Shown: positions 26,312-35,760, numbered from the stretch's first letter. The stretch: 64,000 bases of DNA from Bradyrhizobium lablabi (GCF_018131005.1 NZ_JAFCJK010000002.1:744001-808000); one strand, 5' to 3'. A program made the numbers and translations. Notes: generated by a model not told the origin, from the sequence alone.

Positions 26312-27415
26312 TCATCGAGGAATTTCAGCCCGGACGGCGTTCCTGTCATTGCCAACCTCCAGTTTGGCTATCGCCAGATCGCTCGCGACCATTTCCTTGA
26401 CCAATTGGGCGAACGGTGTCTTCGGCTTCCAACCGAGTTTCTCATGGGCCTTGCTGGCATCGCCAATCAAAAGATCGACCTCGGTCGGGCGGAAATAAGT
26501 CGGATCGATGCGCACCACAGTCTTGCCGGATTTCCTGTCGATGCCTGTCTCCTCGGCGCCCTTGCCACACCATTCTATTCCGCGGCCGATCTCAGCAAAG
26601 GCCATCTCCACGAATTCACGCACCGATCGGGTCTCGCCGGTCGCCAGCACGAAATCATCAGGCGCGTCGGCCTGCAATATCCGGTGCATGCCCTCGACAT
26701 AGTCCCGCGCATGGCCCCAGTCTCGCTTGGCCTCGAGATTGCCGAGATAGACGGTGTCCTCGAGACCGACCTCGATGCGGGCAACGCCGCGACTGATCTT
26801 CCGCGTGACAAACGTCTCGCCGCGGATCGGGCTCTCGTGGTTGAACAGAATGCCGTTGGAGGCATACATGTCGTAGGCCTCACGATAGTTCACCGTGATC
26901 CAGTAGCCGTACAGCTTTGCCACGCCATAGGGCGAGCGCGGATAAAACGGCGTGGTCTCCTTCTGCGGAACCTCCTGCACCAGCCCGTAGAGTTCCGAGG
27001 TGGAGGCCTGGTAAAATCGCGTCTCCTTTTCCATGCCGAGGATTCGAATGGCCTCTAACATCCGCAGCACGCCGATCGCGTCGGCATTGGCGGTATACTC
27101 TGGGCTCTCGAAGCTAACCGCGACATGGCTCTGGGCGGCGAGATTGTAGATCTCAGTCGGTCTGATTTGCTGCATCAGCCGGATTAGGTTGGTCGAGTCC
27201 GTCATGTCGCCATAATGCATCAGAAACGACAGATTGCCGGTATGGCGGTCTTCGTAGAGGTGGTCGACGCGCGCGGTGTTGAAGGAGGACGAGCGGCGCT
27301 TGATGCCGTGCACGGTGTAGCCCAGCCGCAGCAGATATTCGGCGAGGTAAGCACCATCCTGTCCGGTGACGCCAGTGATCAGCGCAACGCGCCGTTTCGA
27401 GCCTGCCACTGTCAT
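26312..27415 (-). CDS. gmd: GDP-mannose 4,6-dehydratase
   Basis: This 367-aa protein is a near full-length match to Gmd. It shows the NADP Rossmann motif [20 protein letters not shown] with [19 protein letters not shown], the catalytic YGVAK (YxxxK) after STSELYG, and [17 protein letters not shown]. It converts GDP-D-mannose to GDP-4-keto-6-deoxy-mannose. No GDP-fucose synthase is present. Instead an aminotransferase and an acetyltransferase of the right types lie 1.6 kb away, pointing to GDP-perosamine rather than fucose. It acts in the cytoplasm. Confidence 0.97.
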   Translation of the reverse strand: MTVAGSKRRVALITGVTGQDGAYLAEYLLRLGYTVHGIKRRSSSFNTARVDHLYEDRHTGNLSFLMHYGDMTDSTNLIRLMQQIRPTEIYNLAAQSHVAVSFESPEYTANADAIGVLRMLEAIRILGMEKETRFYQASTSELYGLVQEVPQKETTPFYPRSPYGVAKLYGYWITVNYREAYDMYASNGILFNHESPIRGETFVTRKISRGVARIEVGLEDTVYLGNLEAKRDWGHARDYVEGMHRILQADAPDDFVLATGETRSVREFVEMAFAEIGRGIEWCGKGAEETGIDRKSGKTVVRIDPTYFRPTEVDLLIGDASKAHEKLGWKPKTPFAQLVKEMVASDLAIAKLEVGNDRNAVRAEIPR

Positions 27416-27542
27416 ACTGTCTCATGTCTCATGGTTGATCGGTTAAAAGGTGCCTCACGACTTGTCCAAATTGGGAGCCGATGGCACGCGGGGGACCCTA
27501 CTGTCTTTCTTAGCATTCGGTGATTGGGAAGGTTGTGCCACT

Positions 27543-28433
27543 TTATGAAGAATGCGGGCCAATCTCGCGCCGAAATGCGGCTGGAGTAATTCCAACCACT
27601 TTTTGAAACGCTCGGCTCAGCTGGCTTACATCACTGAATCCCACCGTGAGCGCCACGTCAGAAAGCGAGAGATTGCGTTCGGATAACAGTTCTTTCGCTC
27701 GTCGAATCCGTTCTGACAGCACATGCTGGTACGGTGACAGGCCAACTGATTCTTTGAAGGCCCGAATAAAATGAAACTGGCTCAGGCCAACCAACGCTGC
27801 CAACTCCGATATCGTTATGTCATTCGAGATTTGAGAATCGACAAATTCTGTAACGCGTCGTAGCTGACGTGCAGTTAACCCTCCTCGAACCCCTTCCTGT
27901 CGGGACTCTGGTGGGTACGCGGCACGCTGCAGTTCCCACAAAAGCAAGAGCCCGAGTGTTTCGGCATAGGCAGCGTCGTTTATGGCAGATTCATCCAACA
28001 CACTTCGGAGCTTTAGAAGCGTCGTCTTGAGACTCTCGTTCTCAAAATACAAAGAGGGAGGAACACTTGAGATATCCGTTGCCTTCAGATCCGGCGCCAG
28101 AGGCGCGAAATGAACCGCAAAGACGGACGACGCCCGGCTTTTGAAGCGATTCCATCCCTCGACGGAACACCCGGCCGGCGCGAATGTTAGCTTATTCTGA
28201 AGGTCCATCATGGTCGAACGCATTGCCCCGCCAATGGTCGTCTCTCCGTCGGAGCGAAGGAAATCATGCAGCGCCAGATAAGCAGCATCGCCCCTAACTC
28301 TGTATTCCAGCTCGGTTGGTCGGATCCGAACAAGCTCGACGGTTAGCCAAGACCAAGTCCGCCGTCTAACAAAGTATGGATCGCGCGCATCGGGATGCCG
28401 CTTATGCCATTCAATTTTGCCGAACGGTTTCAA
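27543..28433 (-). CDS. AraC-family transcriptional regulator
   Basis: This 296-aa protein has a variable N-terminal sensor half and a C-terminal AraC DNA-binding domain. That domain has two helix-turn-helix units (NDITISELAALVGLSQFHFI, RAFKESVGLSPYQHVLSERI; then SLSDVALTVGFSDVSQLSRA, FQKVVGITPAAFRREIG). It sits between gmd and the divergent aminotransferase gene, so it may control one or both, but no binding site was identified. Confidence 0.92.
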   Translation of the reverse strand: MKPFGKIEWHKRHPDARDPYFVRRRTWSWLTVELVRIRPTELEYRVRGDAAYLALHDFLRSDGETTIGGAMRSTMMDLQNKLTFAPAGCSVEGWNRFKSRASSVFAVHFAPLAPDLKATDISSVPPSLYFENESLKTTLLKLRSVLDESAINDAAYAETLGLLLLWELQRAAYPPESRQEGVRGGLTARQLRRVTEFVDSQISNDITISELAALVGLSQFHFIRAFKESVGLSPYQHVLSERIRRAKELLSERNLSLSDVALTVGFSDVSQLSRAFQKVVGITPAAFRREIGPHSS

Positions 28434-28993
28434 ACCGCTTCCTTGTATTCAAAGCCGACTTGTCTGATCGCACTTGAATTTAGGTGGGAGCCTGCTGTCT
28501 TGCCGCTCTTGGTCCGCGCGGTCACGTTGTCTTGTGCAGCCTTCATCAACTTCGATGGTCACGTCTTCTCAAGCGATGTAGCCCAGAAGATCACAAGCAC
28601 ACGTTGGTTCGTGATGTATCCACGCGAAGATGCATCCCTTGTCCCCGTCACAATTTCGCTGCCCGCTCGCCTTATTGAAGAGCTGCGCGTCGATCCAGTG
28701 CTCAAGCGCGGCGCCGTTTTTTACATATCGAAAGCGCGTTCGAAATATCTCAAATTGCTAAATGTATCGGAAGTTGCTGGTTCCTCTCGCGCTACATGTA
28801 GGCCAGCCCTCCTACAACTTGCTACTCCTGACATTTCCTGCGCCAAAAGTAAGCGCAACGCTTGCTTCGCATTGCCAGATGCGATGCGTCTCACGCACAT
28901 CAAAGGATGTGAGCGGAGTCGACCCTGCGAGCGGTTCTGGGAATCCGTCCCAAGGGTCTAAAGAGCTAATCGTTGAGCCAGGGCGAGCGGAAT
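28434..28993. other. Intergenic stretch with repeat copy B
   Basis: The 560 bp between the AraC gene and the aminotransferase gene contain repeat copy B (28712-28795). Several overlapping short frames are open, including one starting MYRKLLVPLALHVG at 28762, but none is supported. Confidence 0.4.
28712..28795 (+). repeat. Direct repeat copy B beside polysaccharide genes
   Basis: Aligned with 18150-18235. The core TTACATATCGAAAGCGCGTT then CGAAATATCTCAAATTGCTA is nearly identical. It lies about 200 bp upstream of the aminotransferase start. Confidence 0.6.
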
Positions 28994-30130
28994 ATGGAGC
29001 GCACAGTTGCGGATGGACGGCTATCGCCTGGTGCAACCGTCGCTGAACTTCTCCCGGTGTATCGGCCGTTTCTCGGAGGGAGAGAAAAGGAATACGTTAT
29101 CGAATGCATGGATACATCCTGGATATCCTCTCGAGGCGCCTTCGTTGAGCGATTCGAAACTGCATTCAGCGAATTCATTCAAGCGCCGTACGTTACGAGC
29201 GTTTGTAATGGGACTGTTGCCCTTCATTTGGCACTTCAGACTCTTGGGGTTGCCCCGCACGATGAAGTCATTGTGCCTACGCTGACCTACATAGCTTCCG
29301 TAAACACTATTCTTCAGGCCGGTGCGACTCCAGTCTTTGCCGACTCGCTGGAGGATACATGGCAGATTGACCCTAATGACGTGCGCCGCAAGATTACCCC
29401 GCGCACGAAGGCGTTGATGGCCGTTCATCTATACGGCCACGCATGTCAGATGGATGAGCTCGTTAGCATCTGTAAAGAGTTCGGGCTCTTCTTGATCGAG
29501 GACTGCGCCGAAGCCTTCGGCACTCACTTCAAGGGCCGACACGTCGGGACATTTGGAGATTTCGCGACTTTTAGCTTCTTTGGGAACAAGACGATCACGA
29601 CCGGCGAAGGCGGTATGGTCGTTGCCAAGAACAAGGATCTGTTAGATCGAGCGTATCACCTTAAGACCCAAGCTGTTTCGCCGGACCGCGAGTACTGGCA
29701 TGACGCAGTTGGATACAATTATCGAATGACTAATATCTGCGCAGCGATTGGTTTGGCGCAGATGGAAAATGCGGCGAGGGTCCTGGAAAAGAAGCGTCAA
29801 ATTGCGGGGTGGTACCAGCAAGGCCTCGAAGGGCTCCCTTTGAGGTTACTGGGCGAGGCTCCTGATACAAAGAACTCATACTGGATGTGTTCGATTGTTG
29901 TCTACGATCCGGGTATTCGGCAGCCTCTCAGGGATTGGTTGAGAGCGGCGAACGTCGAAACTCGTCCCCTATTCCACCCTTGTCACGCTCTTCCGCATTG
30001 CAAGACCGACGAGACGCTCGCCATTGCTGAATCCTTGAGTGCAAGGGGTATAAACCTTCCGAGCTTCCCTGAACTCTCACTAGAGAACGTGACTACAGTT
30101 TGCGCGGTGATTCGCTCGTTTTTCGGTTAA
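28994..30130 (+). CDS. DegT/DnrJ/EryC1 aminotransferase, likely GDP-perosamine synthase
   Basis: This 378-aa PLP enzyme reads LPVYRPFLGGREKEYVIECM, then DTSWISSRGAFVERFE, SVCNGTVALHLALQTLGVAP, DEVIVPTLTYIASVN, FLIEDCAEAFGTHFKGRHVG and FSFFGNKTITTGEGGMVV, where the Lys is the Schiff-base residue. The layout matches sugar 4-aminotransferases such as Per. With gmd nearby the natural substrate is GDP-4-keto-6-deoxymannose, giving GDP-perosamine; that assignment is inference from context. The ATG at 28994 is chosen because the preceding residues are not family-like. Confidence 0.85.
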   Translation: MERTVADGRLSPGATVAELLPVYRPFLGGREKEYVIECMDTSWISSRGAFVERFETAFSEFIQAPYVTSVCNGTVALHLALQTLGVAPHDEVIVPTLTYIASVNTILQAGATPVFADSLEDTWQIDPNDVRRKITPRTKALMAVHLYGHACQMDELVSICKEFGLFLIEDCAEAFGTHFKGRHVGTFGDFATFSFFGNKTITTGEGGMVVAKNKDLLDRAYHLKTQAVSPDREYWHDAVGYNYRMTNICAAIGLAQMENAARVLEKKRQIAGWYQQGLEGLPLRLLGEAPDTKNSYWMCSIVVYDPGIRQPLRDWLRAANVETRPLFHPCHALPHCKTDETLAIAESLSARGINLPSFPELSLENVTTVCAVIRSFFG

Positions 30131-30137
30131 GCGGCCA

Positions 30138-30797
30138 ATGAAGCGGGATAGCGGACTGGTGATACTGGGTTTCGGAGGGCACGCCCGGAGTGTCGCCGCG
30201 GTAGCCATTGCGAATGGTGTCCAATCGCTGCTCTTCGTGGACGAGAATGCAAGGGATGACGATTCGTTCCTGGGCTTCGCGGCAAGACGTGAGCTCTCAG
30301 CGGGGATTCCGGCGGGATGGTCGTGCGTTCCGGGGGTGGGCGACAATACCAAGCGAAAGGAGCAAGTGGAGTGCCTGCAGTCAGCGGGCTGGGAGTTGGC
30401 GAAAGTCATTTCCAGCACTGCAACGATAGACGCCAACGCTACTGTATCGCCCGGATCCTTCGTGGGACATCACGCACACCTTGGTCCGCTGGCGCGAATA
30501 GGATTGGGTTGCATTATTAACACCGGCGCAATCGTCGAGCACGAGTCTCAGGTCGGCGATTTTTCGCATGTCTCTGTAAATTCGGTGGTGGCAGGGCGAA
30601 GCCAATTGGGTCGCTTTGTTTTTCTTGGGGCAGGTGCAACCGTTATTGATGGCGTTTCGGTAGGTGACAACATAACGATTGGTGCTGGTGCTGCCGTTGT
30701 TGAATCATTGAGTGCGCCAGGCACCTACATTGGCTGTCCAGCGAGACGTCTTCCGGCAGGTGCACACCCATCGTCGATTTCGAATGCAGTATCCTGA
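30138..30797 (+). CDS. NeuD/PglD-type sugar O/N-acetyltransferase
   Basis: This 219-aa protein has an N-terminal nucleotide-sugar binding Rossmann half (LVILGFGGHARSVAAVAIAN) and a C-terminal left-handed beta-helix of hexapeptide repeats (ATIDANATVSPGSFVGHHAH, IGLGCIINTGAIVEHESQVG, GDNITIGAGAAVVESL). It likely N-acetylates the amino sugar made by the enzyme just upstream (7-bp gap), giving GDP-N-acetylperosamine. The His in VEHESQVG corresponds to the catalytic His of PglD. Confidence 0.85.
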   Translation: MKRDSGLVILGFGGHARSVAAVAIANGVQSLLFVDENARDDDSFLGFAARRELSAGIPAGWSCVPGVGDNTKRKEQVECLQSAGWELAKVISSTATIDANATVSPGSFVGHHAHLGPLARIGLGCIINTGAIVEHESQVGDFSHVSVNSVVAGRSQLGRFVFLGAGATVIDGVSVGDNITIGAGAAVVESLSAPGTYIGCPARRLPAGAHPSSISNAVS

Positions 30798-32247
30798 CTG
30801 GCGCCTCGGCCGCCGATCCCGATTTGAGCTAGCTGGCTTTCCTGAATTGATTTCGCAGAGTCTGTTAGCATTTTACTTAGTGCTGGTGATAATATCATTG
30901 TATGCGGTGGAGATAGTTGCAGGAGCAACAGTCACCCCCACGTGGGCAGCCTCTCTGGGTACGGCATCGTTACTCTGCCTTTTGCCCATATTCTCCATTG
31001 CTAACTTCAGTTTCGGATACCTGTTGAGCGTAGCGTTCTTCGGGACGGTTGCTGGCTTTGTTTGGCTTAGCTACTTCAGCTCGTCACAGTATGATCACGC
31101 TGCTGGTCGCTGGTCGGCAATTGCATCCCTGTTCGCATTTTTGGTGCCAATTGTTTTTCAGGTCCAACCTGCAAAACGCAAGTTCGTAATGGTCACTGAG
31201 ACCATGGATGCATGTATCAGGGCTTTACTCATCCTAGCGGTCGCTATTCTGCTACTAAATTTCAACTATGGCTTCGCCTTTGTAGGGCTACATGAAGCGG
31301 GAGAGTTGCGTGGCGGTTTCGCGCGACCAGCTCTTCTAAACTACGCAACGAACAACGTCGTTTACGCTGTATTGCCGTTTGCATTTGCATTTTACGCGCA
31401 GCGCGGATCGAAAGTGATGGCTGCAACAAGTCTACTTCTACTACCATGCTTCTATCCTGTCCTTCTGAACAAGACTGTCCTATTCGCTGGAGCCTGGCTT
31501 CCATTCATCTTCCTGGTCTTTCGATATTTCGACCCGAAGCAGGCATCTGTCATTTCCTTGGCCGCTCCGCTCTTGCTGGGATTGCTCCTCCATTTCATCG
31601 GGCCCAGTGAGAGTTCAATCAATCAGTTTGTATTCGGTTATGTGAATGAACGAATGTTCGCGGTCCCCTCGATAGCAATGGACTACTACGCCGATTTTTT
31701 TTCCAGCAATCCGAAGACCTATTTCTGTCAGATCAATATCATTCGATTGATCGCGGGTTGTCACTATTCCAATCAACTTGGCGTCGTTTTTGCGGCTCGC
31801 TACGGTGTGGGCAATCTGAATGCTTCACTATTTGCGACCGAGGGCATCGCTTCCGTCGGATTACTCTGGATGCCCGTGGTCATGTTTCTTTGTGGAATGG
31901 TGCTCTCTATCGGCAATAGTTGCTCGCGACATCTCCCGGCGCCGATGATGGCAACTTCCGGAGCGCTTGCGCTCCAAGCTCTCCAAAACGTTGCACTTAG
32001 TACAGCACTGCTTACAAACGGCGTCATGTTGCTGTTTCTGATCTGGTACGTGTGCCCAGAGGATCGAGCTGGCCGCGGCCGTCAGTCGACCACACTGAGC
32101 GATGCACCAGCTGACGTCTGTACTGACTGTATCTTCGACGGTACGCCTCTCCGCTTCCGCTCCAATGGCATGATAGATGCGATCGTTGACGATCGAGTTG
32201 TCGTATTCGACGACTGGGAAGAGTTGATGAAGTTCCTTCGACGATAA
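30784..32247 (+). CDS. Polysaccharide polymerase-like membrane protein
   Basis: This 487-aa polytopic protein has roughly 10-11 hydrophobic segments and a large mid loop with NSQ-type polar residues (VNERMFAVPSIAMDYYADFF), consistent with Wzy-type polymerases. These are hard to recognise by sequence, so the call rests on topology and neighbourhood. The last ~60 residues (CTDCIFDGTPLRFRSNGM onward) are soluble, an unusual tail. The start at 30784 overlaps the acetyltransferase by 14 bp; the upstream frame is rejected. Confidence 0.65.
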   Translation: MQYPDWRLGRRSRFELAGFPELISQSLLAFYLVLVIISLYAVEIVAGATVTPTWAASLGTASLLCLLPIFSIANFSFGYLLSVAFFGTVAGFVWLSYFSSSQYDHAAGRWSAIASLFAFLVPIVFQVQPAKRKFVMVTETMDACIRALLILAVAILLLNFNYGFAFVGLHEAGELRGGFARPALLNYATNNVVYAVLPFAFAFYAQRGSKVMAATSLLLLPCFYPVLLNKTVLFAGAWLPFIFLVFRYFDPKQASVISLAAPLLLGLLLHFIGPSESSINQFVFGYVNERMFAVPSIAMDYYADFFSSNPKTYFCQINIIRLIAGCHYSNQLGVVFAARYGVGNLNASLFATEGIASVGLLWMPVVMFLCGMVLSIGNSCSRHLPAPMMATSGALALQALQNVALSTALLTNGVMLLFLIWYVCPEDRAGRGRQSTTLSDAPADVCTDCIFDGTPLRFRSNGMIDAIVDDRVVVFDDWEELMKFLRR

Positions 32248-32777
32248 TCAAGGCCTCAAAATGCGCAGCAGCCCCAACCGGCAATCGATCGCCGACTTCA
32301 CCTACCTCTGAACCGCGGAGGGGTGAATGACTCATATCCCAAGGAGCCACTCATTGCCGGTCCAGACTGCTGCAGACACTTGCGCAAAAAGGGGGCTGTC
32401 GTTACTTCTGGCATCGGCATCGTCGGCCTGAGCGTCGCAAAATCGATCGCCTTCATCGTGAGAATTTGGGGACACGATACGAATGTCATTTGCTTAAATC
32501 CTAAGCCGACTTTCTTCGAGTGCGCCGACGGTGCGCGCGGCGCTTTATTCCGGCTTTTTCCAGTAGTGTGCACGCGCCAAGGGCCGAAACGCACGCAGAG
32601 GCCGCCTCGGGACCTATGGATGCCGTCCATACCGCGAGCGGTTTAGTTCTGTGGTCCTTAATCGAAGATGGCATTGACCATTGGGGCGGTGGCTCATCGG
32701 GGTAAACCGGACCGCCGTCATCGCCAGTGTTTGGCCCGTAGCCTTCGCACCCGCGCCGCTCGAAACTGTCCCGCGGA
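32248..32777. other. Intergenic stretch with no supported gene
   Basis: The 530 bp show only short overlapping frames with atypical composition. They mark the change from polysaccharide genes to the phage-like module. Confidence 0.35.
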
Positions 32778-33002
32778 CTACTCCTCCAAAAGCTTGGAAG
32801 CCGAGACGCGCAGTCCCTTAGCGATCCGAGCGATATTGTCTATGGAAACGTTGCGCTCGGATCGTTCCACGCCGCTTAGGTAGGTTCGGTTGATCCCACA
32901 TTCATAGGCCAAGGCCTCTTGGCTGAGGCCCCGCGCAGCCCGAAGGCGGCGCATATTTCGCGCTAAGACATCCCGCAGCGGCCCCTTGTGAGTCCTTTTC
33001 AC
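32778..33002 (-). CDS. XRE-family HTH regulator
   Basis: This 74-aa protein is little more than a Cro/CI-type helix-turn-helix: VLARNMRRLRAARGLSQEAL, AYECGINRTYLSGVERSERN, VSIDNIARIAKGLRVSASKL. The length suits a phage repressor or antitoxin-type regulator. It is divergent from the secreted protein gene at 33078, and the 75-bp gap could hold the shared operator. Confidence 0.9.
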   Translation of the reverse strand: MKRTHKGPLRDVLARNMRRLRAARGLSQEALAYECGINRTYLSGVERSERNVSIDNIARIAKGLRVSASKLLEE

Positions 33003-33077
33003 AAAGCCTATTTCGGCGTATTGTCGCTTTTAAGGCGACCGCTTTTAAGTTACAATCGTACATCGATCGAGCTGGGA

Positions 33078-33605
33078 ATGACCATGAAAAGCAAGGAAGC
33101 GATGACGGCTATCGTTATGGCTTTGGTATCTCTGACTCCAGCGGCCGCAGCAGAGGACCTATCGTCATTCGGAGATCGGGTTGAGGAGCCCGGCCCGGCC
33201 CATCCGGCCACGCGGTCCACCGAGCCCGCCAATAAGCTTTGGCCGGCTGATGTCTGCGCTGAAATTCAGCAAATGGAGAAGGTCGTGATTTCGGGAGCTC
33301 GCCCGCCTGACCGGGGAATGTTTCGCATTGGGCTATTGATGCTCGAACAGCTTCATTGTGGCATAGACGCGAGCAAGAAGATCGCGGCCGATCAAGCCGT
33401 CCTCGAGGAAGAGCAACGAAAATCTCAACGAGACTTTGAGGAGAACAAGGCTGCGGCACAGCGCGCTGCATCTCGTCCTCGGGAGCCAATCGTCGTGCGG
33501 GCCCCAAAGGCCACCCCGGAATCTTCAGCTCCTGACCCTTCTCCAACACTGAGCTGCTTTACCACTCGACTGGGAGGCGGCATGTCGACCACTACTTGCC
33601 GGTGA
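33078..33605 (+). CDS. Secreted protein with C-terminal STTxC motif
   Basis: This 175-aa protein has a signal peptide (MKSKEAMTAIVMALVSLTPA, cleavage near AAAAED). A Lys/Glu/Gln-rich helix (VLEEEQRKSQRDFEENKAAA) and a Pro-rich linker follow. The closing segment LSCFTTRLGGGMSTTTCR matches the end of the lipoprotein at 15.7 kb in Cys and STTxC positions. It is likely periplasmic or surface; function unknown. Start 33078 or 33084 (MTMK). Confidence 0.6.
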   Translation: MTMKSKEAMTAIVMALVSLTPAAAAEDLSSFGDRVEEPGPAHPATRSTEPANKLWPADVCAEIQQMEKVVISGARPPDRGMFRIGLLMLEQLHCGIDASKKIAADQAVLEEEQRKSQRDFEENKAAAQRAASRPREPIVVRAPKATPESSAPDPSPTLSCFTTRLGGGMSTTTCR

Positions 33606-33990
33606 CGATAACTGGCGACTCCATCGCCATCGCGCCAGACTATGTCGGGCATTGGGACGTACTCCCAGGCGGTTAGCCCATAGCTACCTAATTGGTGGAG
33701 AACGAAGCTCCGCATCACAAGGGCTGTCCCAACTGTTTCATCCTGATTCGGAACGGTTGGCTCTGGATGAAACAACAGAGCTCGTGAGCCGGGCTGCCGA
33801 CCGCTGCAGGGGTGAATCATCTGCCATTGCTGACGCAGCTCGACGACACGCCGAGCCGGTGCGGCAAGCTTGAGCATTGAGAACAATATTTGAACGTCCG
33901 CGCTCTTTCTCAGATTCATTGGTGCTGCGACTAGATCTCTCGCTCGCGGAACGAATAGTGGCGAGCAACAGGCAATCGGGAGAATCTACG

Positions 33991-34178
33991 ATGAAGTTCA
34001 CGCCCCAGGCTCATATGAAGATGGCGAGAATAGTTCTCCGGGCTGCGAAGCAGCCACAGGGACGAAGAACCTGCGCCTGGAAAGCCTCGCGCACGCTCAC
34101 AAGGTCAGGGCGAAGCAACTAGAGGCGGAGGTCGATAAAGAGATCTACCGGCAAGCCCGTCCCTGGTTCAGGGCCGGC
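33991..34178 (+). pseudogene. Frameshifted 5' part of the following gene
   Basis: From ATG 33991 the frame reads MKFTPQAHMKMARIVLRAAK QPQG. Near 34055-34062 the coding signal moves to the frame of the next gene, which reads GTKNLRLESLAHAHKVRAKQ then LEAEVDKEIYRQARPWFRAG and runs without a stop into the product starting at 34179. A one-base indel would restore one protein of about 310 aa. It may be a real mutation or a sequence error. Confidence 0.4.
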
Positions 34179-34919
34179 GTGGCAGGTTTGAGCATAGTTA
34201 ACTCCGACATGGCAATCATCGTGCGTGCCCTGATCAGCTATCTGGCGGGCGCGGGCTTGGATGCCGATAAGATCAGGGCCACGAAACCCTACATTCGCCG
34301 CTTCATCGATGATGTGACCGCAGGCCGGGGGCGATCCATGCACCACGTCTCTGCGACGTATTGGAACAGGATTGCAGAGAGCCAACCGCTAGCAACGACG
34401 TGGGCGAGGCGAATGTTTTCTCTACCGCCGAACGAATTGGATAAGGCGCTGGATAGAGAGGAGACGCGGCTAACGCGAAAGACGAACGATCCAGTACTGG
34501 CAGCGGCATATCTCAAGGTCATGCCCCTGCTGTGGGAGCGGAGCGCAATCTCAAATTACCTCGACGAGAATCCATCATTGAGAGGGGCAATATTACCGAT
34601 GGAGAGCCTCACCGAGGTCCTCCGGACAGCGAGGACAGATTTCCAGCTGAGCGCATCCCAAACGGAAAAATTGGCGGGAATGTTGAAAAATGAACCCAAG
34701 TGCGAGGTCGATCCCAAACAAAGTTGCTCGGTCATTAGGCTAAAGGATCTTCCGATCCTAGGATTTGTCGACGGTCCTGGTCCTTTCGACCCCATCGAAG
34801 CGTGGGAGCGCTTCGTGACCGAGCTGCGGTCTGCGCCGGCGATGCGGGGTAAGTACGACGAGATTCGGAGAGCTGAGGAAACGATCGATCGGATGCGCCG
34901 TGACCATGAAGGGAATTGA
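34179..34919 (+). CDS. Hypothetical protein with C-terminal GPFDPIExWE domain
   Basis: 246 aa from a GTG start, but coding continues upstream (see previous entry), so this may be the larger part of a frameshifted gene. The body is helical (IVRALISYLAGAGLDADKIR, MHHVSATYWNRIAESQPLAT). The C-terminus GPGPFDPIEAWERFVTELRS matches the 72-aa protein at 14555. No catalytic motif is seen. Composition and position suggest a phage- or element-borne gene. Confidence 0.6.
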   Translation: MAGLSIVNSDMAIIVRALISYLAGAGLDADKIRATKPYIRRFIDDVTAGRGRSMHHVSATYWNRIAESQPLATTWARRMFSLPPNELDKALDREETRLTRKTNDPVLAAAYLKVMPLLWERSAISNYLDENPSLRGAILPMESLTEVLRTARTDFQLSASQTEKLAGMLKNEPKCEVDPKQSCSVIRLKDLPILGFVDGPGPFDPIEAWERFVTELRSAPAMRGKYDEIRRAEETIDRMRRDHEGN

Positions 34920-35148
34920 ATAAAGCTCACGTGTTCGTTCGCTACGGCATGCGGTGGTATTCGATTGGTACGCGATTGAATTCGCTGCTGCCAACCATCG
35001 GGAGCGCAAATCTGGCTGTTCTGGTTAGGTACCGTATGGCGAGGAGTTCGGTACTAGTGGAGGACAAGTTCAGCACCACTTCCGAACTAGGCATGCCGTC
35101 GAGTGGATTGGCTTGGACCACGTAAGCTGACCTCGCGCTCCCTCTGCC

Positions 35149-35760
35149 TCAGCTCCCCTTCTGATTCAGATTGATATTGCCAATAATCGCTTGTGCAGTA
35201 TCCGAAACCTCGATCCGTTCGACGCGAATAACTTGTGCACCACCGTTGCGGAGGCGGCGCATAGCCTCGATCTGGGTAGCGAACGCCCTCAGTAGCCGAG
35301 CGCCGGCTGCTGCCATCACAGCTACGTGACGGTCGCCGCCGTGGCCACCCCCAACCCTGCTCAAGACCGCCATGGCGACTGCATGCGTGCAGGCCATCTG
35401 AATCGCCAACGCACCTTCTATCTCATTCTTTGGCTCTGCGGCCTCAATGAAGGCCAGCACCGCGTTGACGCTGGTTTCGGAAACACCGCCTGACGGCATA
35501 CGCGAGGCGTTCTGTATCTGGACCAGCGTCGCGTTCACGAAATCGCTCGAGGTTGTGCCCAAGGCCGCCTTTAGCCGCTCCCACCACCCCTTCTGGTCTC
35601 CATCCGGTGGGTGTGGCTCCGAATACTCGCTATTAATGCGCTTCAACTGGACGCGGGTGCGTGAACGGTGCGCTTTTGCGACAGGTGAGTCCCGAACGGT
35701 TAACGCACGGGTCATTCGCCGATCCGGGTTCCGTAAAGCTGACGTATCCTCGTCACCCAT
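35149..35760 (-). CDS. Phage-type hypothetical protein
   Basis: 203 aa starting MGDEDTSALRNPDRRMTRAL. It has a basic N-terminal third, a central helical region (FVNATLVQIQNASRMPSGGV, AVLAFIEAAEPKNEIEGALA) and a C-terminal region ending VIRVERIEVSDTAQAIIGNI. It resembles small-terminase-type or element-borne hypotheticals in rhizobia but no domain is certain. It lies in the same strand and order as the genes to 37647. Confidence 0.55.
   Translation of the reverse strand: MGDEDTSALRNPDRRMTRALTVRDSPVAKAHRSRTRVQLKRINSEYSEPHPPDGDQKGWWERLKAALGTTSSDFVNATLVQIQNASRMPSGGVSETSVNAVLAFIEAAEPKNEIEGALAIQMACTHAVAMAVLSRVGGGHGGDRHVAVMAAAGARLLRAFATQIEAMRRLRNGGAQVIRVERIEVSDTAQAIIGNINLNQKGS

Noticed and set aside
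28762..29046. 94-aa plus frame starting MYRKLLVPLALHVG after repeat copy B
   Set aside because: The start looks like a leader peptide but the rest is low-quality and runs into the aminotransferase start in another frame.
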